NCBI RefSeq assembly: GCF_040545335.1
Contig: NZ_JBEPLU010000001.1
Span: forward strand, 496,001 to 560,000
From: Phenylobacterium koreense
GTDB lineage: Bacteria; Pseudomonadota; Alphaproteobacteria; Caulobacterales; Caulobacteraceae
Direction: 5' to 3'
Length of the DNA: 64,000 nucleotides
The notes beneath the pieces are model-generated. The model worked only from the letters and a program-made list of their open reading frames with translations, searched no databases and was not told the origin of the DNA. A program made the position numbers and the translations under genes. This document shows, piece by piece, positions 54,212 through 63,394 of this stretch (positions are counted from its first letter, which is position 1; the number at the start of each line of letters is the position of its first letter).

Positions 54212-56341
54212 GTGACCGACGACCACAACGACTCCGAACCGACCGCGAAGCCCGAGGGCCTGCGCCCCGGCCCGACGCCCGAGATCAGGCTCTCGGACGA
54301 GCCGTTCCGCGCGGACCTGCCGCGTAAGCGCGGGAAAGGCAAGCTCGGCTGGGCGATCCTGAAGTGGTTCTCGGTGTTCGTCCTGGTCCTGGCGGCCCTC
54401 GGCGCGGGCGCGGCGCTCTACGCCTGGAACTATGTCGAGAAGACCTACCTGCAGGACCTGCCGCCGGTTCCCACGCGCGAACAGATCTATGCGGCCGTCC
54501 GCGCCCCGACCATCAAGTTCTACGACATGAACGGCGCCTTCGTCGCCGCGCGCGGCCCGCAGTACGGCGAGAAGGTGCGGATCGACCAGTTGCCCGACTA
54601 CGTGCCCAAGGCGTTCCTGGCGGCCGAGGACCGGCGGTTCTACCAGCATGGCGCCGTCGACCTCTGGGCCATTGCCCGCGCCGCCTACGCCAACCACAAG
54701 GCCGGCCGCGTCGTGGAAGGCGGGTCGACCATCACCCAGCAGCTCGCCAAGGGGATGTTCCTGACCCCGGAGCGGGCCCTGAAGCGCAAGATCCAGGAGG
54801 CCGCCCTCGCCCACCGGCTGGAGCAGATGCTCAGCAAGGACGAGGTGCTGGAGCTCTATCTCGACCGCATCTATTTCGGCGCCAACACCTTCGGCCTGGA
54901 CGGCGCGGCGCGCACCTATTTCGGCAAGCCGGCCAGCCAGCTCACCCTGTCGGAGGCCGCGCTGCTGGCCTCCCTGCCCAAGGCGCCCTCGCGCATGGCG
55001 CTCCATCGCAACATGAACAAGGCCTTGGAGCGCCAGCGTCTGGTGCTCGAGCGCATGCGCGGCGAGGGCTGGATCAGCGATGGGGAACTTCGCAAGGCCC
55101 TGGCCAACCGTCCCCAGCTCGCTTCCACCGCCCTGACCAGCGAGGGCGACGAAGGCTACCTCATCGACTACGCCCAGGCCGAGGTGCTGAAGATGGTCGG
55201 CGAGAACTCGCCCGACCTGGCGGTGACTCTGACCGTCGACCCTCGGCTGCAGAGGGCGGGCGCCGAGGCGCTGAGGCGGATCGTCCAGACCGACGGCAAG
55301 GCCAGCGGCGCCAGCCAGGGCGCGATGGTCGCCATAGATTCCACCGGCGCCATCCGGACCATGGTCGGCGGGGTGGACTATGCCGAGAGCGTCTTCAACC
55401 GCGCCGTCCAGGCCAGGCGCCAGCCCGGCTCCAGCTTCAAGCCCTTCGTCTATGCCGCGGCCCTGGAGAAGGGGGATCTGCCCACGGACATCCGCGAGGA
55501 CGCGCCAATCAAGATCGGCGATTGGGAGCCCAAGAACTACGGCGGCCGCTATAGCGGTCCGGTGACGTTGGAGACGGCCCTGGCCCAGTCGTTGAACACC
55601 GTCGCCGTGCGGCTCGGCGAGGAGGTGGGCACCGCCGCCATCGCCAACCTCGCCAGCCGCTTCGGGATCACCACCCTGCCGCCGAACCCGAACCTGTCGG
55701 TGGCCCTGGGCGCCTATGAAGTGCCGCTGATCGAGATGACCTCGGCCTACCAGGTCTTCCAGCAGGGCGGGTCGCGGATCACGCCCTTCATCGTCGCCGA
55801 GATCCGCACGGTGAACGGCGACGTGCTGTTCAGCCACCAGACCGCTTCGCCCGTCCCCGCCTACGACATCCACTGGGCGAGCATGATGGTGAAGATGATG
55901 GAAAAGGTGGTGACCGAGGGCACGGGCGCGCGGGCGAACTTCGGCCGCCCCGCGGCGGGCAAGACCGGGACCAGCCAGAACTGGCGCGACGCCTGGTTCA
56001 TCGGCTTCACGCCCGACTACGTGGCCGGGGTCTGGGTCGGCAACGACGACGACCGGCCGATGAACCAGGTCACCGGCGGACAGGTCGCCGCGGCCATATG
56101 GCGCGACTTCATGGCGACCGCCCACATGAACCTGCCCCCCCGCGACTTCGACTGGCTGCTGCCCGACCCCGAACCCGTCTACGAGGACGACCCGCGGAAC
56201 GGCTTCTATGAGGGCCTGCAGTTCGATTTCGAGACCGCTGCGCTGGCCGGCCCGCCAGTGGTCGTGCCCCCGCCGCAGCCGGCGATGCAGCAGCTCGCCC
56301 TGCCCCCGGCGCCGGACCTGACGAGCGAAGAACCCAACTGA
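54212..56341 (+). CDS. Class A penicillin-binding protein, PBP1A family
   Basis: 709 residues: cytoplasmic tail, membrane anchor (about 47-70), glycosyltransferase domain with catalytic Glu139 (AAEDRRFYQHGAVD) and GGSTITQQLAKGMFL, and transpeptidase domain with Ser407 in SSFK, SLN at 460-462 and KTGTS from Lys584. It polymerises and cross-links peptidoglycan in the periplasm. The C-terminal ~80 residues are acidic then Pro-rich (VVVPPPQPAMQQL). The start is GTG at 54212. The gene lies next to but not in an operon with the ABC-F gene. Confidence 0.94.
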   Translation: MTDDHNDSEPTAKPEGLRPGPTPEIRLSDEPFRADLPRKRGKGKLGWAILKWFSVFVLVLAALGAGAALYAWNYVEKTYLQDLPPVPTREQIYAAVRAPTIKFYDMNGAFVAARGPQYGEKVRIDQLPDYVPKAFLAAEDRRFYQHGAVDLWAIARAAYANHKAGRVVEGGSTITQQLAKGMFLTPERALKRKIQEAALAHRLEQMLSKDEVLELYLDRIYFGANTFGLDGAARTYFGKPASQLTLSEAALLASLPKAPSRMALHRNMNKALERQRLVLERMRGEGWISDGELRKALANRPQLASTALTSEGDEGYLIDYAQAEVLKMVGENSPDLAVTLTVDPRLQRAGAEALRRIVQTDGKASGASQGAMVAIDSTGAIRTMVGGVDYAESVFNRAVQARRQPGSSFKPFVYAAALEKGDLPTDIREDAPIKIGDWEPKNYGGRYSGPVTLETALAQSLNTVAVRLGEEVGTAAIANLASRFGITTLPPNPNLSVALGAYEVPLIEMTSAYQVFQQGGSRITPFIVAEIRTVNGDVLFSHQTASPVPAYDIHWASMMVKMMEKVVTEGTGARANFGRPAAGKTGTSQNWRDAWFIGFTPDYVAGVWVGNDDDRPMNQVTGGQVAAAIWRDFMATAHMNLPPRDFDWLLPDPEPVYEDDPRNGFYEGLQFDFETAALAGPPVVVPPPQPAMQQLALPPAPDLTSEEPN

Positions 56342-56371
56342 GGGGTCGCGTCAGGGCGCGGGGATCGCTAT

Positions 56372-58201
56372 GTGCCTTCGCCGATGAAGCCGCCCGCGTC
56401 GATGAAGCCCCCTGTTCTTGCCCTGAAGGATGTCCGTCTCGCCGACGGGCCGAAAATGCTGTTCGACGGCGTCGACCTGGCCGTGGAGCCGCGCTCGCGC
56501 GCCTGCCTGGTCGGCCGCAACGGGGCGGGCAAATCGACCCTGCTGAAGATCCTGGCCGGCGCCATCCAGGCCGACGACGGCGAACGCACCATCCAGCCGG
56601 CCACCCGCATCGCCTATGTGCCGCAGGAGCCGGACATCGCCGGCGAGACCCTGCTGGACTACGTGGTCGCCGGCGGGGCCGAACCGCACCGCGGCGAGGC
56701 GGCGCTTGAGCTGTTCGGCGTCGATCCGGCCAAGCCTGCCCGGGGCCTCTCTGGCGGCGAGATCCGGCGCGTGGCGCTGGCCCGCGCCTTCGCGGAGGAG
56801 CCGGATGTCATCTTGCTGGACGAGCCGACCAACCACCTGGACATCCTGGCCATCGAGACCCTGGAGGCCGAGCTCGCCAGTTCCCGCGCCGCCCTGGTGA
56901 TCGTGAGCCACGACCGCGCCTTCCTGGAACGCGTCACCAACCGCTGCTTCTGGCTGGAGCACCGCAAGGTCCGGCGGCTCGACAAGGGCTTCGCCGCCTT
57001 CGACGAGTGGGTCGAGCGCATCCTTGCCGCCGAGGCCGAGGAAGCCCGGCGGCTCGATAAGCAGCTCGAAAAGGAAGAGTACTGGCTGCGCCGCGGCGTC
57101 ACCGCCCGCCGCGCCCGCAACGAAGGCCGCCGCCGGGCGCTGATGGAGCTGCGCAAGGTCAAGGTCGAGCGGATGCGCGAAGTGCGCGGCGACCTCTCCA
57201 TGGGCCTGGCGAGCTCGGGCCTCTCGGGCCAGCGGGTGGCCGAGGTGAAGAACATCGCCAAGTCCTTCGGCGAGCGGACGCTGGTGAAGGACTTCTCCAC
57301 CCGCATCATGCGCGGCGACCGCGTCGCCATCGTCGGCCCCAACGGCGCGGGCAAGACCACGCTGGTCAAGCTGCTGCTGGGCGAATTGGCCCCCGACGCC
57401 GGGGCCGTGAACCTCGGGGTGAACCTGGAGATCGCCTATATCGACCAGGGCCGCGCCGACCTGAAGCCGGAGATGAGTCTGCGCGACGTGCTCACCCCGC
57501 TGGGCGGCGACCAGGTCATGGTCCGCGGCCAGCCCAAGCACGTCGCCGCCTACGCCAAGGAGTTCCTGTTCACCGACAGTCAGATTCGCCAGCCGGTGCG
57601 AAGCCTCTCCGGGGGCGAGCGCAACCGTCTGCTGCTGGCTCGGGCTCTGGCGACGCCGGCCAACCTGCTGGTGCTGGACGAACCGACCAACGACCTCGAC
57701 ATGGACACGCTGGACCTGCTGGAGGACCTGCTGGCCGATTATGAGGGCACCCTGATCCTCGTCAGCCACGACCGCGACTTCGTCGACCGCCTGGCCACCT
57801 CGACCATCGCCCTGGACGGCCATGGCAGGGTGGTCGAGACCCCCGGCGGCTGGCAGGATTTCCTCTCTCAGAACCCCGGTTTCTTCAAATCCGTCGCCGA
57901 CGGCGCCGCCGCGCCGGCGCCCACGCCCAAGCCGGCCGCCCCGCGGGCCGAGCCGTCGAAGCCCACCAAGCTCTCCTACAAGGATCAGCGTCGGCTGCAG
58001 GAGCTGGACGCCCTGATCGCCGGCCTCCCGGACAAGATCGCCAAGCTGGAAACCGACCTGGCCGATCCGAGCCTCTACACGCGCGATCCCGCCGGCTTCG
58101 CCCGCATCAGCGCGGCCCTGGAAGCAGCGCGCGACCAGCTCGGCTCGGCCGAGGAGGAGTGGCTCGAGCTGGAAGAACGCCGCGAAGCGCTCGCGCGCTA
58201 A
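56372..58201 (+). CDS. uup: ABC-F family ATPase, Uup-like
   Basis: 609 residues with two ATP-binding domains ([12 protein letters not shown] and LSGGEIRRVALARAF with [22 protein letters not shown] and [15 protein letters not shown] with [10 protein letters not shown]). A basic linker lies between them, and a C-terminal coiled coil follows (LSYKDQRRLQELDALIAGLPDKIAKLE), the feature of Uup. Such proteins act on ribosomes or DNA. The GTG at 56372 has GGGGA seven bases upstream; ATG at 56384 and 56402 are alternatives. Its stop overlaps that of the convergent SPOR gene. Confidence 0.9.
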   Translation: MPSPMKPPASMKPPVLALKDVRLADGPKMLFDGVDLAVEPRSRACLVGRNGAGKSTLLKILAGAIQADDGERTIQPATRIAYVPQEPDIAGETLLDYVVAGGAEPHRGEAALELFGVDPAKPARGLSGGEIRRVALARAFAEEPDVILLDEPTNHLDILAIETLEAELASSRAALVIVSHDRAFLERVTNRCFWLEHRKVRRLDKGFAAFDEWVERILAAEAEEARRLDKQLEKEEYWLRRGVTARRARNEGRRRALMELRKVKVERMREVRGDLSMGLASSGLSGQRVAEVKNIAKSFGERTLVKDFSTRIMRGDRVAIVGPNGAGKTTLVKLLLGELAPDAGAVNLGVNLEIAYIDQGRADLKPEMSLRDVLTPLGGDQVMVRGQPKHVAAYAKEFLFTDSQIRQPVRSLSGGERNRLLLARALATPANLLVLDEPTNDLDMDTLDLLEDLLADYEGTLILVSHDRDFVDRLATSTIALDGHGRVVETPGGWQDFLSQNPGFFKSVADGAAAPAPTPKPAAPRAEPSKPTKLSYKDQRRLQELDALIAGLPDKIAKLETDLADPSLYTRDPAGFARISAALEAARDQLGSAEEEWLELEERREALAR

Positions 58202-59187
58202 CGCACGAAGCAGCCGCCGCCGATCGAGGCGCAGAACACCTGCGCCTCGGCGCGGGTCTGGAAGCCCCTGACGATCGCTCGGTGGTAGGTACGGCCCTCG
58301 ACCACCGCAGTCTGCACCTCGGTCGAGAGCGGCCGGGCTATCCGCCCCTTCAGCCTGGCCAGGGCCTCCTTCGCCTGCCGCTCGGTCGGCGATGCGGCCA
58401 CCTGCACGGCGACCTTGCCTGGCGTACTGAGACGCGGCGCAGGCTTGCGGGCGGCGGGCTTCGGCGAGGCGGGATCAGCCACGCGACCTCTCAGGGCCGG
58501 CGGCTGAGCGGCGGAGGCCGCGAGCACCGGCGGCCGCGCAGGCGCCGTCCGGAAGCCCGCTTCGATGGCGGTGGCCATCGGCGCGTCGGGATCATCGCTC
58601 AAGGTCACGGCCGCGGGCGGAGCAGGCTGTGGGACATGCGCCGCTTCCCCGCGCCCCGTTTCCGGCCGAGACCGTGGAAGCGCCTTCCCTCGCGTCTCCG
58701 CCACCACCGGCGCTGTCCCGCAGACCGCGCGATTGACCGCGGCGAGATAGGCGCCCGGCGACGGCTGGGCCCAGTCGCCGGGAACCTGCCGCGCGATGGC
58801 CAGGCCCTTGGCGCCAGCTTGCGCATAGACCGTCATCCGGGTCACGAGGTCGCGTCGCCGGACGCAGTCGATCTTGAGGGTCGAGCGCATGGAGCGGTAG
58901 CCGAGCGCTTCGCCCGCCCGCTGCGAGATCACCTCGCCCTGCAGCGTCACGCCTTCGAAGAGGCCGCCGCCCGAGCTTCGCGCGCCCCGGTCGCGGATGG
59001 CCACGATCATCTCCGGGCTGGCGAAGACGACCGCCGATGGCGGCAGGCCCGCCGCGTTCGCGGCGCGCCGCTGGGCGGCGGTCAGCTCAGCCGCCTGCGC
59101 GCCAGCAGCCAGCGCCCAGACCAGGGCCAGCAACGCCACCGTGCGCGCGCTCAAGGGCCGCTCCCTCTTAACCATAATCAGAGCCAT
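58198..59187 (-). CDS. Secreted SPOR-domain protein
   Basis: About 329 residues from the ATG at 59187; another ATG lies at 59175. The signal peptide is KRERPLSARTVALLALVWAL with cleavage after AQA. The middle part has two cysteines (KIDCVRRRDL, NRAVCGT) and a Pro/Ala-rich linker. The last ~75 residues form an SPOR domain (VAVQVAASPTERQAKEALARL ending GFQTRAEAQVFCASIGGGCFV), which binds glycan strands lacking stem peptides at division sites. The frame continues up to 59388 but that part does not look like protein. Probably a periplasmic wall protein. Confidence 0.82.
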   Translation of the reverse strand: MALIMVKRERPLSARTVALLALVWALAAGAQAAELTAAQRRAANAAGLPPSAVVFASPEMIVAIRDRGARSSGGGLFEGVTLQGEVISQRAGEALGYRSMRSTLKIDCVRRRDLVTRMTVYAQAGAKGLAIARQVPGDWAQPSPGAYLAAVNRAVCGTAPVVAETRGKALPRSRPETGRGEAAHVPQPAPPAAVTLSDDPDAPMATAIEAGFRTAPARPPVLAASAAQPPALRGRVADPASPKPAARKPAPRLSTPGKVAVQVAASPTERQAKEALARLKGRIARPLSTEVQTAVVEGRTYHRAIVRGFQTRAEAQVFCASIGGGCFVR

Positions 59188-59455
59188 AGCAGGTCGCATG
59201 GATCGCGACGGCGTAACAGGGGTCAGGAACGATCCCCGCGAGAGCTGCGCACAGATTCCCGCTCCTGTGGACAAGTTCGCCGCCGCCGCGCCGCGATCCC
59301 CATGCCCTGCACAGGTTGTCCACCGGATCGTCCCATGGCGCTGGGCCGCCCGGAGAGCTTGTCGCCCATGCGACATACTGTCTCCCAAGGCGAAGTCTTA
59401 AGCCCTTGTTTTCCAAGTCCGCGGAAGGATTTCCCGAACCCTCCCGGGAAGTCCC
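59188..59455. other. Intergenic region with two DnaA-box-like sites
   Basis: A 268-base divergent intergenic region between the SPOR gene and the MASE1 kinase. It contains TGTGGACAA (59266-59274), one base from a perfect DnaA box on the minus strand, and TTGTCCACC (59316-59324), two bases away, arranged as inverted GTGGACAA/TTGTCCAC. No AT-rich unwinding region is present. Confidence 0.35.
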
Positions 59456-61522
59456 ATGTCCGCCCGCAACGGCCGAATTCATTACCTGGCGCTTGGCGGC
59501 TGCCTCGCCGCCCTGTTCATGTTGAGCACCGCATTCAGCCTGGTGCTGACGCGTGAGGGCGAAGGGATCGCCACGGTCTGGCTGGGCGGTGGCGTGCTCG
59601 CCGCCGGCTTCCTGATGCTCCCGCGCCGCTGGAGCCTCGGCCTGGGCGCCTTGTGCTGGACGTTCCAGTTCGGGTGCAATCTGGTGCTGGGCAACTCGCT
59701 GGTCCATGCGCTGACCTTCCCCATCCTGACCATCGGCGAGGCGGCGTTCACGGCCTGGTTGGCCGTAAAGGTCTGCGGCCCAGCCCTGCGGCTCACCACT
59801 CTCTCGCGCCTTGCCCGCCTGATCGGCCTCGCCGTCGCACCGGCGACCAGCCTCAGCGCCCTTCTGGCGGCCGACGTCCTTACCCTCTACGGCCACAGCT
59901 TCGACACCGTGCTGGCGAACTGGTTCTACGGCCACGCCCTGGGCATGGTGATCGTGCTGCCGGCCATCCTGCTGGCGGCCCGCCCAGGCCTGATGCGGGA
60001 GTTCCAGCGGCCGGCCATCGAGGAACTGGCCCTCTACGCCCTGGTGGCGGCCTCGGGCGTCATAGCCTTCACGCCGATGCGCTTTCCCCTGGTGCTGCTG
60101 TTCTTCCCGGCCATGACGCTGGTCGCCTTCCGCCTTGGGCCGCGCGGGGCGGCGATCGCCGCGCTGATCATGGGAGTCACCGCCTCCATCATGGTGGTGC
60201 AGGCGCCCCTTGCCGAAGGCGTCTCCTGGAGCGTCATGGAACGCACCCGCGCCATGCAGTTCCTCGTCGCCCTCTGCTTCTTCACCAGCCTGACCACCGC
60301 CATGGCGATTTTCGAACAGAAGCGGATGAAGCGCCTGTGGATCGGGCGGACGCGAGCGGCGCGCGCATCGCAGGACCGCGCCCTCGCCGCCGGCAAGGCC
60401 AAGACGGAATTCCTGGCGACCATGAGCCACGAGATCCGCACCCCGATGACCTCCATCGTCGGCTTCACCGAGGTGTTGCTGACCCGCGAGGACCTGCCCG
60501 AGCACGCCCGCCGGCAACTATCCCTGATCGACCGCGCCGGCGCGTCCCTGCTGAGCGTCGTCAACGACATACTGGATTTCTCGAAGGTCGAGGCCGGGGA
60601 GGTCACGCTCAATCCCGTCCCCACGGTTCCGCGGGCCCTCGTGCAGGAAACTCTGGCGATCGTGGCCGAAGCGGCCAAGCTCAAGGGCCTCGACCTTCGG
60701 CTCAGCTTCATCGGCCCCGTCGACCGGACGGTGATGATCGACGAGTTGCGGGTCCGCCAGATCCTGCTGAACCTGCTCTCCAACGCCATCAAGTTCACCG
60801 ACCATGGCCGGGTGAGCCTGGAGGCCCAGGCCATCGCGCAGGGCGATCACATGGCCCTCCGCTTCCGGGTCAGCGACACCGGCGTGGGGCTGACCCCCGA
60901 CCGGGCCGCGCGGCTGTTCAAGCGCTTCAGCCAGGGGGACGCATCGGTCAGCCGCACTCACGGCGGCACGGGCCTGGGATTAGCGATCTGCAAGGGCCTT
61001 GTCGAACTGATGGGCGGCCACATCGCGGTCGAGCCTCCGTCCGGCGCCGGGGCCGTCTTCGGCATCGAGATTCCCGCCCCGGTCGCGGACGCGCAGACCC
61101 AAGCAGCGCCGGAGTCCCCCGTCCAGCCGCTCGCGGCCAAGGTGCTTCTCGTCGACGACCATCCGGCCAATCGCGAGTTGGCCGCGACCGTGCTCGACAT
61201 CCTCGGATGCGAGGTCACCCTGGCCGAAGATGGGGAAGAGGCCGTCACCGCCGCCGCCTCCCGCGCCTTCGACCTGATCCTCATGGACGTGCATATGCCA
61301 CGTATGGACGGCCTGCAGGCCAGCCGGGCCATACGGGCCCTGGGCGGCGAGAACGCGACCCTGCCGATACTGGCCATGAGCGCCGATGTCATGCCGGAGA
61401 TGGAGGCCGCCTGCCTGGAGGCCGGCATGAACGCCACCGTCGGCAAGCCCATCCAGATCCCGGCGCTGCATGCTGCGCTCGCCAGGTGGCTGGGACGCGA
61501 CGCCTCGGCCATCGCCGCCTAA
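59456..61522 (+). CDS. MASE1 hybrid sensor histidine kinase
   Basis: 688 residues. Residues 1-290 form a MASE1 membrane sensor with about eight helices (LALGGCLAALFMLSTAFSLVL and so on, with the typical VWLGGGVLAAGFLM). HisKA has His325 in TMSHEIRTPMTSIVGF; the ATPase domain has DTGVGLTPDRAARLF and GTGLGLAIC. A C-terminal receiver has Asp611 in LILMDVHMPRMDG. The phosphate should pass within the protein and then to an unknown phosphotransfer partner, as no regulator or Hpt gene is adjacent. Confidence 0.93.
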   Translation: MSARNGRIHYLALGGCLAALFMLSTAFSLVLTREGEGIATVWLGGGVLAAGFLMLPRRWSLGLGALCWTFQFGCNLVLGNSLVHALTFPILTIGEAAFTAWLAVKVCGPALRLTTLSRLARLIGLAVAPATSLSALLAADVLTLYGHSFDTVLANWFYGHALGMVIVLPAILLAARPGLMREFQRPAIEELALYALVAASGVIAFTPMRFPLVLLFFPAMTLVAFRLGPRGAAIAALIMGVTASIMVVQAPLAEGVSWSVMERTRAMQFLVALCFFTSLTTAMAIFEQKRMKRLWIGRTRAARASQDRALAAGKAKTEFLATMSHEIRTPMTSIVGFTEVLLTREDLPEHARRQLSLIDRAGASLLSVVNDILDFSKVEAGEVTLNPVPTVPRALVQETLAIVAEAAKLKGLDLRLSFIGPVDRTVMIDELRVRQILLNLLSNAIKFTDHGRVSLEAQAIAQGDHMALRFRVSDTGVGLTPDRAARLFKRFSQGDASVSRTHGGTGLGLAICKGLVELMGGHIAVEPPSGAGAVFGIEIPAPVADAQTQAAPESPVQPLAAKVLLVDDHPANRELAATVLDILGCEVTLAEDGEEAVTAAASRAFDLILMDVHMPRMDGLQASRAIRALGGENATLPILAMSADVMPEMEAACLEAGMNATVGKPIQIPALHAALARWLGRDASAIAA

Positions 61523-61606
61523 AGGCTCGTTTTCCCGTCGCTCGCGGCTTGGAACGACGCGCGCCTGCGCATAGGCTCCCGGCCGGCTTTGGTCTGGGGG
61601 GTGTCC

Positions 61607-62614
61607 ATGAAAGTCCTGCGTCTCGCCGCCGTCGCGCTTGCGGCTCTCGTCTGCGCCTGTTCCCCAGGCAAGAAGGAGGACGCCGCGACTTCGGAAGGCA
61701 AGACCGTCATCCGTTTCGCCACCGACTGGCGCGCCCAGGCCGAACAGGGCGGCTTCTACCAGGCGGTGGCCACGGGCGAGTACGCCAAGCGCGGCCTGGA
61801 CGTGCAGATCGTCCAGGGCGGTCCCGGCGTGAACGTGCCCCAACTGCTCGCCTCCGGCGCGGTGGAGGCCGGCATGGGCTCCAACAGCTTCATCGTGATG
61901 AACCTCGCCAAGGAGAACATCCCGGTGAAGGCCGTCGCGGCCATGATGCAGAAGGACCCGCAGGTCCTGATCGCCCACCCCGACCAGGGGCTGGAGAAGA
62001 TCGCGGACCTGAAGGGCCGGCCGATCCTCCTGTCCGACGCCTCGGTCACCGCCTTCTGGGTCTGGCTGAAGTCGAAATACGGCTTCACCGACGACCAGAT
62101 CCGCAAGTACACCTTCAACGCCGCCCCATTCCTGGCCGACAAGCGCGTGGTGCAGCAGGGCTACGTGACCTCCGAGCCCTACACCATCGAGAAGCAGGCG
62201 GGCCTCAAGCCGAAGGTCTTCCTGCTCGCCGACGAGGGTTATCCCGGCTACGCGACCATGATCCTGGTCCCCGACAGCCTGATCCAGAAGAACCCGGCCG
62301 CGGTGCGGGCCTTCGTCGAAGCCTCGGCCGCCGGCTGGAAGAGCTATCTCGATGGCGACGCCGCCCCCGGCGACGCCCTGATCAAGAAGGACAATCCGGA
62401 GATGACCCAGGACGTCCTCGACCAGGCGCGCGCCAAGATGAAGTCCTACGGCATCGTGGATTCCGGCGACGCCCAGACCGCCGGCGTCGGGGTCATGACC
62501 GACGCCCGCTGGGCCGAGTTCTTCAAGGTCGCCGCCGACCAGGGCGTCTATCCGAAGGACTTGGACTACAAGAAGGCCTACACCCTCGACTTCGTGACGC
62601 CGGCGGCGAAGTAG
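61607..62614 (+). CDS. ABC transporter substrate-binding lipoprotein, NMT1/SsuA-like
   Basis: 335 residues from the ATG at 61607, with a lipoprotein signal (LAALVCAC). The mature part is a type II periplasmic binding fold of the NMT1/TauA family: VIRFATDWRAQAEQGGFYQAVATGEYAKRGLDVQIVQGGPGVN, LLASGAVEAGMGSN. The DWRAQAEQGGFYQA segment recalls binding proteins for thiamine pyrimidine precursors, but nitrate, sulfonate or other ligands are equally possible. It is followed after three bases by its ATPase gene. Confidence 0.88.
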   Translation: MKVLRLAAVALAALVCACSPGKKEDAATSEGKTVIRFATDWRAQAEQGGFYQAVATGEYAKRGLDVQIVQGGPGVNVPQLLASGAVEAGMGSNSFIVMNLAKENIPVKAVAAMMQKDPQVLIAHPDQGLEKIADLKGRPILLSDASVTAFWVWLKSKYGFTDDQIRKYTFNAAPFLADKRVVQQGYVTSEPYTIEKQAGLKPKVFLLADEGYPGYATMILVPDSLIQKNPAAVRAFVEASAAGWKSYLDGDAAPGDALIKKDNPEMTQDVLDQARAKMKSYGIVDSGDAQTAGVGVMTDARWAEFFKVAADQGVYPKDLDYKKAYTLDFVTPAAK

Positions 62615-62617
62615 CCG

Positions 62618-63394
62618 ATGCGTGCGCCGACGCTCACCGCGAAACGCGCGAGCCTGGTCTCCTTCGAAGACGTCGAGGTCGTCTATCCTGGCCGGGGCCT
62701 GGCGCTGGGGCCGGTAAGCCTTTCCATCGCGCCTGGCGAGATCCTCGCCCTGGTCGGCCCCTCCGGCGGCGGCAAGTCCACCGCCCTGCGCCTGCTCGCA
62801 GGCCTCGAGCAGCCGACCCGCGGCGAGGTGCGCCGCACCACCCGGCGAGGCGAGACGGCGGTGGTGTTCCAGGCGCCGACCCTGGCGCCCTGGTTGTCGG
62901 CCCAGGCCAATGTCGCCCTGCCCCTCGAACTCGGCGGCATGGCCAAGCGCGAGGCCTATGACCGCGCAGCCGAGGCCCTGGCCCGCGTCGGCCTGGCCGG
63001 AACCGAGAGGATGCGCCCTGCCGCGCTGTCCGGCGGCATGGCCATGCGGGTGTCGCTGGCGCGGGCGATGGTCACCGAGCCGCGGCTGCTGTTGCTGGAC
63101 GAGCCGTTCGCCGCCCTCGACGAGATCACCCGCCGCACCCTGGCCGACGACGTGCTGGCGCTCTGGGAGGTCTCGAAGCCGGCGATCGTGTTCGTCACCC
63201 ACAATGTCGAGGAGGCGGCCTACATGGCGAGCCGCGTCGCCGTCCTGACCCGTGGCCCGGGCCGCATCGCCGGGATCGCGCAGATCGACGCGCCGCTGCC
63301 CCGTCCCGCCGGCTTCCGGACCCAGGACGTCTTCCGCGAGGCGGCCGAAGAAGTCTCCGGCCTGTTGGCCCTCGGCATGCAGGCGGCGGCATGA
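62618..63394 (+). CDS. ABC transporter ATPase, NitT/TauT family
   Basis: 258 residues: Walker A GPSGGGKST, Q-loop VVFQAPTLAPWLSA, signature ALSGGMAMRVSLARAM, Walker B LLLLDEPFAALDE and H-loop VFVTHNVEEA. The signature SGGMAMR with LAPWLSAQANV is typical of the NitT/TauT group. It drives import with the neighbouring binding protein and permease; its stop overlaps the permease start by ATGA. Confidence 0.93.
   Translation: MRAPTLTAKRASLVSFEDVEVVYPGRGLALGPVSLSIAPGEILALVGPSGGGKSTALRLLAGLEQPTRGEVRRTTRRGETAVVFQAPTLAPWLSAQANVALPLELGGMAKREAYDRAAEALARVGLAGTERMRPAALSGGMAMRVSLARAMVTEPRLLLLDEPFAALDEITRRTLADDVLALWEVSKPAIVFVTHNVEEAAYMASRVAVLTRGPGRIAGIAQIDAPLPRPAGFRTQDVFREAAEEVSGLLALGMQAAA

Noticed and set aside
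54206..56125. A 639-codon minus-strand frame over the PBP gene
   Set aside because: Antisense to a protein with all PBP1A motifs; composition is typical of shadow frames.
59266..59324. Replication origin at the DnaA-like pair
   Set aside because: Only two imperfect boxes, no AT-rich region, and none of the usual origin neighbours such as hemE, dnaA, dnaN or parAB in the window.
59653..62961. A 1102-codon plus-strand frame
   Set aside because: It runs out of frame through the MASE1 kinase, the binding protein and the ATPase, and its translation is Arg/Gly/Pro-rich without domains. A GC-driven shadow.
60980..63202. A 740-codon minus-strand frame
   Set aside because: Antisense to three recognised genes; no domain or ribosome site.
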